From Actinidia chinensis (Eukaryota > Streptophyta > Magnoliopsida > Ericales > Actinidiaceae), in the NCBI GenBank assembly GCA_009663005.1, contig VIGQ01000649.1:5001-25000 (forward strand): a stretch of DNA of 20,000 nucleotides. The letters run 5' to 3'. This document shows, piece after piece, positions 9,152-18,110 of the stretch. The translations under genes and the position numbers were made by a program. How positions within the stretch are numbered: the first letter of the stretch is position 1; the number at the start of each line of letters is the position of its first letter. The notes under the pieces were generated by a model, which ran no database searches, was not told where the DNA came from, and saw only the letters and a program-made list of their open reading frames with translations.

Positions 9152-9532
9152 ATTTGTTATGCATGTTTATTTCAAGGATACGATTTTTATGATCATAGTT
9201 ATGCATTTCTGCTATTATTTTATTAACTACCTTTGTTATGTATTAACGTAGTTCAGTTACACACTTTATGAATTTTGATATGCATGTTCGGATTGTGTTA
9301 TGTTTTTTGTAGTTCGAGTTATGCATTTTTTAGTTTTTATATTTTTAGTATTTTTGTTAAGATTGTCTCGATACGTATTTTTGTAGTTGTGTTACACTTT
9401 TTGTAGTCATAGTTATGTATTTTTGAAGTTAATAATGTTTTCAAATGTCATTATATTTTTGTGGCTATTTTACAATTCCTCTGACTCATGTACGCTTTTT
9501 TATAATTAGATAATATACATACGTAACATAAA

Positions 9533-9735
9533 TTATAAATGTACATAATTTTAATATTCCACAGGCATTTTTTCTCTTTGTGTACCATAATTTTTTGGTA
9601 AACTTGACCTATTTCGTCACCCAATTACTTTCATTCCCTTTGAAGCAGCATCCCCATTCTGTCATAAGGGCGAACCAGGATGAATTTCAACATTTGGTCA
9701 TAATTCAACTACTTCTGTGTATTGTCCTTACTAAC
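9533..9735. other. Unassigned spacer
   Basis: About 200 bp of moderately AT-rich DNA between the AT-rich repeat and the hAT-like element. I see no coding potential or named repeat in it. Confidence 0.5.
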
Positions 9736-10240
9736 TAGTGGTGGCATGGGTTGGTTCGATTTGGGTTCTGAAAGGGACCCCGAACCGAACTGATCTGATC
9801 GATCCCATTTTTTGAACTTGAACTGACCGATCGACAAAGAACTGAACCGAACCACCTGAGTGAGATCGGTTCGGTTCTTCGGTTCTTTCTCTATCGAGTT
9901 GAGTAGGGTTGGGTCCGGTCGATCTAACTCATTTAAAATTTTAGAAAAAAAAGATGATTTTAAAAAATAAATATAACCCCTACACAATAATACATTGTTT
10001 AAAATAATACAAATCAATATTCAACAGTACTATATGATCGGGTCTAGACTTCGCTTCCTTGTTCGGTTCTATTTTGGTTTAGTTATGGGTAAAAAATCTT
10101 ATAGAACCAAACTGAATTGTTCGGGTCTATAATTTTAGACCCAGAGCCGAACCATGAGCATGGTATAAACGACCCAAACCGACCCAATGAGGTCGGGTTG
10201 GTTTGATTCTCGGTTCTTTCGGGTCTTTTGTGCACCCCTA
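9736..10240. mobile_element. hAT-like non-autonomous element with GGTTCGG subterminal repeats
   Basis: The left end TAGTGGTGGCA and the reverse complement of the right end, TAGGGGTGCACA, form imperfect terminal inverted repeats of the TAGGGGTG kind seen in plant hAT-type non-autonomous repeats. Adjacent 8-mers TTACTAAC and ATTCTACC match at 5 of 8, so an eroded 8-bp duplication is possible. Inside, many GGTTCGGTTC, GAACCGAACC and GGGTC..GACCC motifs occur in both orientations on both sides of an AT-rich core (about 9945-10025). No transposase is present. The 102-codon minus frame at 9709-10017 is shaped by these repeats and is not counted as a gene. Confidence 0.6.
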
Positions 10241-10373
10241 ATTCTACCTCTGCCAATTTCTTTTATTCTATTCTATTAAAAAAATTGTGCTTTACTTAGG
10301 AGCTTCTATGTGCACACACTTAATTTCCCTTTACACTCATTATTTTTATTGACTCCTTAGGTACAAGTTTGTT

Positions 10374-10443
10374 ACTTCCTCCGTCCTAATTTATTTATCT
10401 TTTTTTCTAAATTTAATTTTTTAAATATATATGCGGAGTGATA
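10374..10443. mobile_element. Possible Stowaway MITE remnant
   Basis: TACTTCCTCCGTCCTAAT closely resembles the Stowaway end (TA target then CTCCCTCCGTCCC). About 50 bases on, GCGGAGTGATA may be a decayed opposite end. If real, the element is very short and internally deleted. Confidence 0.35.
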
Positions 10444-11488
10444 CCCAAAATTTTTTTCTCTAACCCCATTTTCTCTCCACAATCAACAATAAAAATTTTT
10501 AATTTCAAAATTTTTTAGCCATAGTATTATTTCCATATAATCCTATGAACATTCTTTTCTCAAATCTAGGTTCTCTCTAGACCTTTTTCGTTTTGCACCT
10601 ATCTCCATCAAATAGGGGTTTGGGATTTATAACCAAACTCGCGGTAACTACAATAGCTTCTACATATTTTTATTGCCTCTATGTAACCATCACTTCGACT
10701 TTCCAACAATTTCCACCTTCTACAAGTAATGAGCTTCCCCTCTATACGTCATTTCTCCATTTGGGAATATACCAGAATTACTCGATATTTGAATGGATTA
10801 GGCTTTGGAAGTCAAAACCAATACCCAATCGTGATTTGGTATGGGTATGGAGTGGAGGTGGAGTTTTCAGGTATGAATGGGTATGGAGGGAGTCCCCCGA
10901 TCCATACTCTACCCATCCTTAAACGACCCTTAAAGAGTCTAGCCCCAAATGACCCTTAGGTGTTAGACTTTTTTTGAATTTTTAACTGTCGAAGCCTAGG
11001 AAACCCTTTGTCATGAATCAAAACCAAACTCATAGACAACTCTCTCTATGGTTATATTTATGTGGTGTTTGTTGCAGTTTCACTTATGTTAAAATTAATT
11101 ATTGAAAAATATTAAAGTAAAACTTTTAAAAAATCTATTTTTTCAGTTTGTTAAGTTATTTTTAGGTTATAAGTAGAAGTAAAAATAGAATCTATAACAT
11201 AACCTCTGGAACAACTTTCAATATAGAAAAAACTAAAGCAAAAGTTAGATGCTAACACATATATCATTATATTAATGATTAAGGGAGAATTTTGTGAAAG
11301 AAAAAAAGTAAAGGAAAAGTAATAATATAATTCAAATGTTAAACCCATCAACTTTTGCCTTTCCTTTCTCTTTTTCTCCATTAAATGCTTAATCCAAACA
11401 TAGGTTCAATCAATAATAGATTTGGGTATAGAAATTCTTCATATGCAGTCTTTGATCCCTTCCCTCTAACTCTTACTATCACAATTAT
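10444..11488. other. Unassigned AT-rich region, possible MITE debris
   Basis: No domain is recognisable in the frames at 10593-10959. Their sequence is dominated by GGTATGGGTATGG-like direct repeats (10834-10890) and the opposing CCATACTCTACCC (about 10902). From about 11060 (GTGGTGTTTGTTGCAG) to about 11402 (rc CCTATGTTTGGATTAAGCA), weak GTTTG-type inverted ends enclose an AT-rich block, which could be another small non-autonomous DNA element. The end pairing is poor, so this is only a suggestion. Confidence 0.35.
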
Positions 11489-12538
11489 TGTGGTAGAAAT
11501 CTGAAATGAGCAACCAATAGTCAGAAGTGCTCTTTAAACTTGGTATTTGACCTCGGTTATAACCTGCGCAAGAGAACAAACATTACCGGCTATAATCAGA
11601 CCACTACAAACTCCTCCAGTATGGAGATGAGACCAGGGCGATCAAGCTAGACAAAGCATAACAAATAAAAGTATTTAAAACTCTAAAGAGAGAGACAGTA
11701 GTTACTCTTTATGGTGGAAGGTGAGTGACCTTTTATAGATGGAGAATGGAGAGCCGTGCAAGGAGATCATGGTGCGATCATCAGGTAGCCAAGTATGGAA
11801 GGAGACTCCGTAGATAATAGGAAGTTAGTGGACGTAAGAGCATGACATATGGAGAACGTAATGCAAATGTAGAAGACGTGGTGGAGATAGGGTCTCAAGG
11901 TCATCTCATCCTTAGAGTAGAAGGCGATGTGGAGAACTAGTGGCGAGCTTACTAAGACTGGAAATGTGAGCATTGGCAGAGGTACAATCTCAATTTCATC
12001 TCATCCATATAGTGAATGGCGAGGTGGTCCAACTCAGGATCTAAGGGCAGATAAGGTCGTCCATAGAACTATAGTGAATTTAGTGGTGACCAAGAAAGTT
12101 GTTGTTAACATGGTCTTCATAGTGGGGAGGTGAACGTCTCAAATCAACAGGTGGAGGTTTTATCCTTCATTAGTTGCCTCTACTCGATATGCCGCCGAAG
12201 TGAAACACTTGGCATCGTCGAGTAATAAATCACGGGATGGGGTTTAAGGACATGGGCATGTAATGATGAAACCTTTCATGGGTAGACACGTGGACGAGCA
12301 TATTATGACGAAATGACATTTTAGCGGGAACGGCAATTATGACCTCAAAACTCAAAGCGTCGCGTGATCCTAGAAGCCGTTGGAGCAAACAAGATATGGT
12401 CGCCCTTGTTGCCTCTTATAATAGGGACTTTCCACACATAAACATACTTTTTTTGTTGCCGAGTGATAACGAAATCTCTTTTATACTCCAAACGCAACCT
12501 CAACCCTCTAGCTCGGCCAACGTAACCCATCGAAGTCA
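11489..12538 (-). mobile_element. Gypsy-family LTR, apparently solo
   Basis: The plus-strand block starts TGTGGTAGAAAT and ends ATCGAAGTCA, giving TG...CA ends and 1,050 bp. About 680 bp aligns collinearly with the gypsy LTR at 4931-5516, and both have minus orientation. No primer site or internal region lies beside it. The flanking 5-mers are ATTAT (11484-11488) and TTTAT (12539-12543), a 4/5 match. The right side abuts the copia RNase H remnant but the left side shows no continuation of it, so a deletion after insertion, or a fortuitous 5-mer match, is possible. Confidence 0.75.
11729..11737 (-). promoter_or_regulatory. TATA box of the solo gypsy LTR
   Basis: On the minus strand TATAAAAGG lies at the same aligned position as the TATA box in the other LTR of this family (5181-5188). 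It implies a U3 of about 800 bp and R-U5 of about 240 bp. Confidence 0.6.
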
Positions 12539-12830
12539 TTTATAAGTTTTACCACCCGTTCATGCAAGATCGTCTGCCATATCGAAATCCGTATAACCTC
12601 CCAACACTGGTTTAGCTCCCCCAAAACACAACACATATTTGCGTATACCCTTGTAGGTACTTGAGAATCCACTGACAAATTCCGCACTGTTTTTCCCCTT
12701 GATTTGAAAGAAACCTGCTCATAAAATCCTATAGTGTGAGCAATGCCCCGCCAGGTACAAACATAACATAACATCAAACATCAACTATAGATGAAGTAAC
12801 AGAATACTCTGCCAGCTCTTCATGTCTTCC
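12539..12830 (-). pseudogene. Copia RNase H remnant, cut by the gypsy LTR
   Basis: One frame reads YVCTWRGIAHTIGF, corresponding to the usual VCTRPDIAHAV. After a frame change it reads CFGGAKPVLGGYTDFDMADDL, cited as CFGGAKPVLGG then YTDFDMADDL. The latter matches the copia RNase H start (GYTDADMAGDLD), with its first catalytic Asp at 12587-12589. The frame breaks off a few codons later, exactly at the gypsy LTR boundary. The rest of RNase H and the copia 3' LTR are absent to the left. The long minus frame at 12508-12777 is one of the shifted readings. Confidence 0.85.
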
Positions 12831-13750
12831 TTGAGAAGGACAAGAGCTTTTCTCAACGTAAAATGTTTAGCCATTGGAGTACAAGCTGCTTGGCATTCTC
12901 CATGTTGAATCACTTGATCATCCGTTTAACATGCTTCTCTTGTGACATCCTCAACTTCTTGGCTTTCTTGTCTTGAACAATCTTCATGCCCAAAATTTGC
13001 TCAGCTGGGCTCAGGGTCTTCATGTCAAAGAATTTTGACAACTTCTTTTTCTTCACCTTGTTAATCATGGCACCATCCTACCCAAAAGATCAACATATCA
13101 TCCATGTAGAGAAAGAGGAGGACAACATTGCCACCCAATAATCTTTCAACGTAAATGCATTGGTTTGCTGCAGTTCTCTTGTACTCTCGACTCACCATGA
13201 AGTAGTCAAACTTCTTATACTATTGTCTCGGTGCCTACGTAAGTCCGTAGAGGCTTTTCTTCAATTTACAGACTAAGTGCTTCTTCTAGGGAATCTTGAA
13301 ACCTTCAGGCTATTCCATATAAAATTCTTTCTCCAAATCTCTTGGAGGAAACAGTCTTTCCATCCACCCTCTCAAGCTCCTGTTCATGCTACTACCATAC
13401 AAGTATTAATGGATTGATGTCACTTCACTACTGATGAGAAGATTTCATCAAAGTCGAATCCCTTCTTTTTGCTGATTCTTTGACGAACAATCGGCTTTGT
13501 ACTTACCACCTAGCTTTCCACTACCATCTCTCTTTATCGTGAACTTGAACACCCATTTGTTCCTCAATGCTCTCATTTCCCTTCAAAAGCTTTACCAAAC
13601 TCATAGGTCCTTTGTTTTTTTGAAAGACTTATCTCCTCTTGCATTGCTAGAACCATCTTATTCTCCGTAGGAGCTAGGATTTCCTTGAGTCCCTCTAACA
13701 AACCTCATCCATCCTGTAACTCTTATCATTTGATTTGGCGACACCTTTTA
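12831..13750 (-). pseudogene. Copia reverse transcriptase remnant
   Basis: Reading on the minus strand: an AMQEEISLS-like start near 13650, RNKWVFK/KRDGSGKLGG pieces across frames (about 13510-13570), KKGFDFDEIFSSVVK (about 13440-13480), then a degraded finger region. The active-site box is VVLLFLYMDDMLI, with YMDD intact at 13097-13108. After that come LSKFFDMKTLSPAEQILGMKI (landmarks FFDMKTL and AEQILGMKI), SQEKHVKRMI and FNMENAK, the expected copia palm/thumb sequence. Stops and frameshifts occur throughout, so it is not functional although the catalytic Asp pair survives. The 5' side stops at the plus-oriented LTR at 13751. Confidence 0.93.
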
Positions 13751-15230
13751 TGTTGAGAAATTGTATGCTCACATGTCCAAATATTTGATTATTATTTGGA
13801 AGGAAAATTCATTCTATCATACCAATGATGTTGTTCTATTATATATCATGAGATGATATTGATATTATTATATATCATTAGATGGTATGCCCCTAAGTTA
13901 TTGAGAGATATAATATATGTGTGGAAATGGGATTTATACAAGGGTGATATTAATCGTTGATTCTGGTAACTTTGAAAGTAGTTCTTGTCAAAATGGGATT
14001 GGCATCGTATCTCAAATACTATAATACTGTAGCCTCTATGTTAGGATGATTTATCTAACTATCAGAGTAATAACTATGGGTTAAAGTAGTAGTGTATTGG
14101 CTATAACCTGAACTGGATCGGTCGAAGAAAATATCATATCAACATCATTTTTAATGATGAAATTTCACATTCACTATTTGCAATTGACTCTTAATAATGA
14201 GAGAATAGTTCAAGTTCTTGACATTGTTCACTTTGATTTACCAATGAGTGATGCCAATTGAGGTCAACACCTCGGTATCTTGAGTGGTCATTATTAGATC
14301 TGTGGGAATACTTCATTCTCAAGATGGAATCTCATTCTCTTCTAGTTAAGAGAAGGTATCACTTATGAATTAATTCATTCATTTAGTCATTGAAATTTAG
14401 ATCCGATTTTTTCGGTAAATTATTTATCAAAATGAAGACTTATTATCTTGGTGACTAAGATGGGCAATGAATTATGTATCATAAGAGTTGAAAATAATTA
14501 TAATTTGATAGACAGTTAATTAATCCAAACCTAATTATTAGTACCCATGAAGAAGGGTTGTGATTGTGGTATTAAATAGTAATGAAGGTATTTTAATCAT
14601 TTATGCTTGGAGTACAGTCCAATTATTTAGTGAAATTATTTTGGTTAATTAAATTATTAAATAATTAGTTATGAGAATAATTAGGATTTTTAGTATTTTT
14701 AAATTGGAGTCAAACTACCACTCGTATCATTACCATAGTAGAAGACCTAGGCCTATATATAGTTTATATTGTTCCAATCCTACTGATTTACTATTCTGTA
14801 GAATTTGAGAGAAAAAAATCTAAAATCCCACACTCTAGAAGGATTGTTTTAGGGTGAGGAAAAAAAGGAAGAATATTAAAGGGTCTATGAACTAGAAAAA
14901 TAAATTCTGCTAGTCTGGATGCAATACATAGTTGCGGCAATGCAAAAGCGGTTGCAATCATTATCAGTGGCCGTGGCACAACTTACTGCCAATAGCGGAC
15001 AGTGGGGCAGGCCCACCAGACGCTTTCGGTAAGGCGCTAACAGTGCAATGGTAGGGTAGCAAACGGTGGCAGCCACTTGAAGTTTCGATCTTTTTTTTTT
15101 GATTTTCCCGTGATTTCAAAGTATATCAGACCCTCTTTTGATCGATGTTGTACAATTTACATGTCTTTAAGATCTGAAAAGGGAAAATTTTAAAAATTGT
15201 ACTTCTGTTGTAGGATAAAATCTTCTTCCA
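13751..15230 (+). repeat. Plus-oriented copia 5' LTR
   Basis: The LTR begins TGTTGAG and ends TTCTTCCA, one base before a perfect copia primer site. Along its length it is homologous to the reverse complement of 16353-17655. Shared anchors are CACATGTCCAAATATTT near the start, CATTGACTCTTAAT/GCAATTGACTCTTAAT, GTATCTTG, TCAAGAT.GAATCTCA, TTAATTCATTnATTTAGTCATTG and CCCACACTCTA. It is about 177 bp longer than that copy, mainly from a GC-richer block at about 14930-15105. No duplication of the left flank TTTTA is found, and no matching 3' LTR in plus orientation lies in the window. Confidence 0.85.
14754..14761 (+). promoter_or_regulatory. TATA box of the plus-oriented copia LTR
   Basis: TATATATA lies in GGCCTATATATAGTTT, about 1 kb into the LTR. 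The related solo LTR has TATATATA at the equivalent place on its own strand (16637-16644), supporting a shared core promoter. Confidence 0.6.
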
Positions 15231-15231
15231 T

Positions 15232-15243
15232 TGGTATCAGAGC
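15232..15243 (+). other. Primer-binding site, initiator tRNA-Met type
   Basis: TGGTATCAGAGC lies one base after the LTR end. It is the standard copia primer site complementary to the 3' end of plant initiator tRNA-Met, and it fixes the orientation and end of the LTR. Confidence 0.92.
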
Positions 15244-16129
15244 CATGCCATGTTAATCTATTAACGTTGATGATAAAAAAAGTTTTTATTCTCGAGTTAT
15301 TCATGGATCATCAATTAACCAGAGTTGTTGTATGCATGTATTATGATTATATCAAGATATATTAGCGGTTATTGAGATTCAATAATTTATTGTATAGAAC
15401 CGACGATCGATTCCAATTTTTTTATGAAAATTTTGCAAAAGGGTTTCAATATGTGTTCTGGGTCGATAATAATTGAATCTCATTTTTTTTCTAATATACA
15501 TGATTTTCGTTTAATCGTATATTAGCATGCCTATTATTCATTATTGATGAATATGATGATGTATATTCTATCTCTCATGGTTTGGCTATTAGGAAGTTTG
15601 TAAATGACAATGGAACTTGAATTTTCGTAAAGGGCATGCCATTGGTTTTTTCCTACTTATTTTTTTTATTATTTAGATCATCAGGTACCCCACACATTGG
15701 GTATAAGATTTTTTTTGTAAATTTAATTTTTAATTCTTTGAAGATGATTGTATTGAAGATGTAATGGTAGATTGTTTTAGGATGGTGGCATGAAAAATAA
15801 CTATGGACATATCCCTAAGGTTTAATTAATAAAAAAAAATAGTTTCGCTTGTGGCTTTACCATGATAGTAAATGAGTTATTGTTATTTTATTAAATAAAC
15901 GCTTTTATATGATCTATGATGCATTCTATGATAATACTTAATGCTATAGATCAAAGCAAATATTAATCTTGAACCATGAATAGAATGCGACCATGTGTTT
16001 TGCCCTATTTTATTATTCTGTAGAAGTTCGATTGGATGAGCTTTTTCTTTGACCGGTTGAGCGAGGAAGTTTGAGATGGATCTGCAAAAGTTCAACCGAT
16101 TGAGTTTTTTCTTTAACCGGTTGAACGAA
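15244..16129 (+). other. Leader of the plus-oriented copia element, truncated, no coding domain
   Basis: AT-rich sequence following the primer site, without a recognisable gag start or domain. The 70-codon minus frame at 15883-16095 looks like chance. Near the right end a 29-bp motif (GAG.TTTTTCTTT.ACCGGTTGA.CGA.G) occurs at 16038-16066 and 16102-16130. The sequence ends where the host copia integrase resumes on the minus strand. The polypurine tract and 3' LTR of this inner element are missing. Confidence 0.55.
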
Positions 16130-16130
16130 G
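16038..16130 (+). repeat. 64-bp-spaced direct repeat containing ACCGGTT
   Basis: The 29-base motifs at 16038-16066 and 16102-16130 match at 25 positions, each centred on ACCGGTTGA. A third ACCGGTT lies in the LTR fragment at 19991-19997. Confidence 0.75.
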
Positions 16131-16352
16131 AATACCTTCTTTGGAACCGTGAACTTCAACGGAACAAATGGTGATCTATTGATCAAGTAACAGGCAGTAC
16201 AAACTACGTCACACTAGATGGCCTTTTGGTAGCCTAGCCATACTGATCATGCACTCAACTCTTCACCAATGGTCCAATGCATCCTCTAGGATACACCATT
16301 GTGTTATGGTTTTGTGGACCGTCTCCCCTTGTCATGTACCCTCATTTAGCGC
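16130..16352 (-). pseudogene. Copia integrase remnant, distal part
   Basis: This continues the integrase broken at 17656. Across the solo LTR the minus-strand reading goes FEAYC-AK, then after a frame change to ILEDALDHW, where the Glu (16284-16286) sits at the third catalytic position (usual motif VAERMNRT). It continues with RVECMISMARLPKG and finally SPFVPLKFTVPKKVF, matching the SPS..L.F..PE.VW region of Tnt1-type integrase. Homology stops at 16130. The integrase C-terminus and linker to RT (several hundred bases in related elements) are absent, replaced by the plus-oriented LTR and leader. Confidence 0.87.
16348..16352 (+). repeat. Left target-site duplication AGCGC
   Basis: AGCGC precedes the solo LTR and pairs with GGCGC at 17656-17660 (one mismatch). 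The disrupted integrase codons fall on these bases. Confidence 0.75.
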
Positions 16353-17655
16353 TGAAGGGATCGTATCCCTCATGCAAAAGTGGCATTTTTAATTTTTTTT
16401 CTATTTCCGATCCTTAATATCATTAATCAAACAAACGTCAAAAGGGGAGAGTCATATATACCGTGAAATAACACTGTTAGATTTTGTTTTCTAGTTCCTA
16501 GACTTGATCTTCCTTATGTTTTCCTTAATGTTTTTCTTAACCTTAACCAATCTTTTTAGAGTGTGGGGCTCTCAGATTTCTTCCTCACAAAATTCCTGTA
16601 GAGAATTAAATCATTAGATTGGCAGCCCACATGTCATATATATAAGTCTATGTCCAAACTAGGGCAAAAATAGAGATCTTGGGGAGTTCTGTTTAGGCTC
16701 CAAATAAAATACCTAAAGTCCTAAGTATCTTATCAACTTAATTTAGTAATTAATTAATCCAAATAATTTTAACTAAATATTTGCGGTGAACTCTAAAGCA
16801 AAATGACTAAAATACCATCATGGGCTATTTTATAATATCACAATAAAATTCTTTCTTCTCCATGGTATCATAATTAGGGTTGGATGAAATAACCGTCACC
16901 AAATTCTAATTATTCTAACCCTCGTGATTCATATTCATTTCAATTTAGTCATTTAAAATAAAAATTTTTCATCTGATAAATACTTTATCGAAAGATCGGA
17001 TCCGATTTCAATGACTAATTAATGAATTAACTCGCAAGTGTTACCCGCTTTTTTCTAGAGAAGTGAGATTCGATCTTGAGATTAAGTGTTTTCATAGACC
17101 TAACAATGACAGCCAAGATACTGAGATGTTGATTTTTCATTAGCCTCACTCCTTGGTACATTAAGTTTTGAACAATGTTAAAAACTTGAGTTCCACCATT
17201 CTCTCAAGATTAAGAGTCAATGGCAACTAACTAAAAACGAATGTAAAATTTTCATCATAACATAATATTTTTTTTATATTTTACTTTCTTATGATGATAA
17301 CAATTCATATAATATATCAATACTTTACCTAGAGTCACCTCTTTGTGATTGAGATAAACCATCCTGTCATAGGTAAACATATTATAGTTTTCGCAAATGA
17401 GACATTCAATTCATCACCAACTAGGAACAAATTTAAATTAGGGCAGAACACTGATAATATTTCATGTGTGTAAAATCCTAATTACCATATACATAGATCG
17501 TATCTCCGCATAATTTAGGACATATCATCACATTATTATACAATAATATGCATATTATCTCATAATATAATCAGATAACTCCAATTTATGATAAAATAAA
17601 TTCTTTTCTAAATTATAATTAAATATTTGGACATGTGGGCATGTAATTACTAACA
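16353..17655 (-). mobile_element. Copia-family solo LTR inside the integrase
   Basis: On the minus strand it begins TGTTAGTAATTACATGCCC and ends GATACGATCCCTTCA, so it has TG...CA ends and 1,303 bp. The flanks are AGCGC (16348-16352) and GGCGC (17656-17660), a 4/5 match of a 5-bp target duplication. Removing it rejoins the integrase reading. Its sequence is homologous, in opposite orientation, to the LTR at 13751-15230 and partly to the fragment at 19785-20000. There is no internal region, as expected after recombination between two LTRs. Confidence 0.88.
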
Positions 17656-17660
17656 GGCGC
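17656..17660 (+). repeat. Right target-site duplication GGCGC
   Basis: GGCGC follows the solo LTR and pairs with AGCGC at 16348-16352 (one mismatch). Integrase coding resumes directly from it. Confidence 0.75.
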
Positions 17661-18110
17661 AGTATGCCTCAAACTCCTTGAAAATGTACTCGCCTCCATT
17701 GTCCACCCGAAGGCACTTCAACTTTTTGCCCCTCTCTTTCCTCCATGTCACGGAATATCCTGAAGTACTCAATTACCTGGTTCTTCGTCATCAAAAAATA
17801 TACCCACACTTTGCGTGAAGCATAATTAATGAAGGTCACAAAATATTATTTTTTTCCTAATGACTTCACTTCTATGGGACCGTATACATCACAGTGTACC
17901 TCAATAACTCTGATCTTCTCCTAGCAGGGGAATGAAATGAGACTCTATGATGTTTGCCAAATAGGCAAAACTAATAAGGGTTCAACGCGATGCCTTTGTC
18001 AACTTTAATCAGCACCTCTTTGATCATCATAAACAGCCTTTCTCCCTCATGTGATCGAGTCTCTTATGCCATAAATTCGACGATGCTCCATCTTTAACTA
18101 CATTGAGGCT
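17656..18110 (-). pseudogene. Copia integrase remnant, zinc-binding and first core part
   Basis: The HHCC region is readable as LWHKRLDHMREKG, then CLFGKHHRVSFHSP in a shifted frame. EVHCDVYGPIEVKSL follows, with the first catalytic Asp at 17888-17890. After another shift come YFVTFINYASRKVWVYFL, NQVIEYFRIFHDM and RVDNGGEYIFKEFEAYC, with the second catalytic Asp at 17701-17703. The frame then breaks at the solo LTR and continues at 16352. Multiple stops and shifts are present, although all three catalytic residues can still be found across the two pieces. Confidence 0.92.

Larger units (their letters stand above)
7314..9532 (+). repeat. AT-rich dispersed repeat, copy 2, interrupted
   Basis: The first half (7314-7783) follows copy 1 from CCCTTCATATTCATTTAGGA through to the TTATTCGGATTATGCATTTT stretch. 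The second half (9147-9532) resumes with GTTATGCAT, GATCATAGTTATGCATT, TTCGAGTTATGCATTTTTTAG and TTTGTAGTCATAGTTATGTA, again in the order of copy 1. The two halves are separated by the 7784-9146 element and one copy of its 5-bp duplication. Without that insertion, the copy is about 850 bp and has one 300-bp unit where copy 1 has two. Confidence 0.8.

Noticed and set aside
5517..9532. CRISPR-like or satellite array
   Set aside because: Repeat words are degenerate with no uniform spacers, and the larger structure is two dispersed copies, not a long array.
10593..10959. 109- and 76-codon plus frames
   Set aside because: No domain recognised; the C-terminal halves reflect GGTATGGGTATGG repeats read in two frames.
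12339..12545. Overlapping frames on both strands at the end of the gypsy LTR
   Set aside because: They fall in non-coding U3 of an LTR and cross its boundary; there is no homology to any Gag or Pol domain.
15232..15243. Possible tRNA gene hinted at by tRNA-complementary sequence
   Set aside because: Only the 12-base primer complement is present; no cloverleaf, A box or B box surrounds it.
15883..16095. 70-codon minus-strand frame overlapping the integrase edge
   Set aside because: Integrase homology ends at 16130, and this frame shows none of its motifs; it lies in the inner element's leader.
13751..17655. A single foldback transposon, or an autointegration product, formed by the inverted LTR pair
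   Set aside because: The right arm has its own near-matching 5-bp duplication and interrupts a continuous integrase reading, and the left arm has its own primer site. Two independent insertions explain the layout better.
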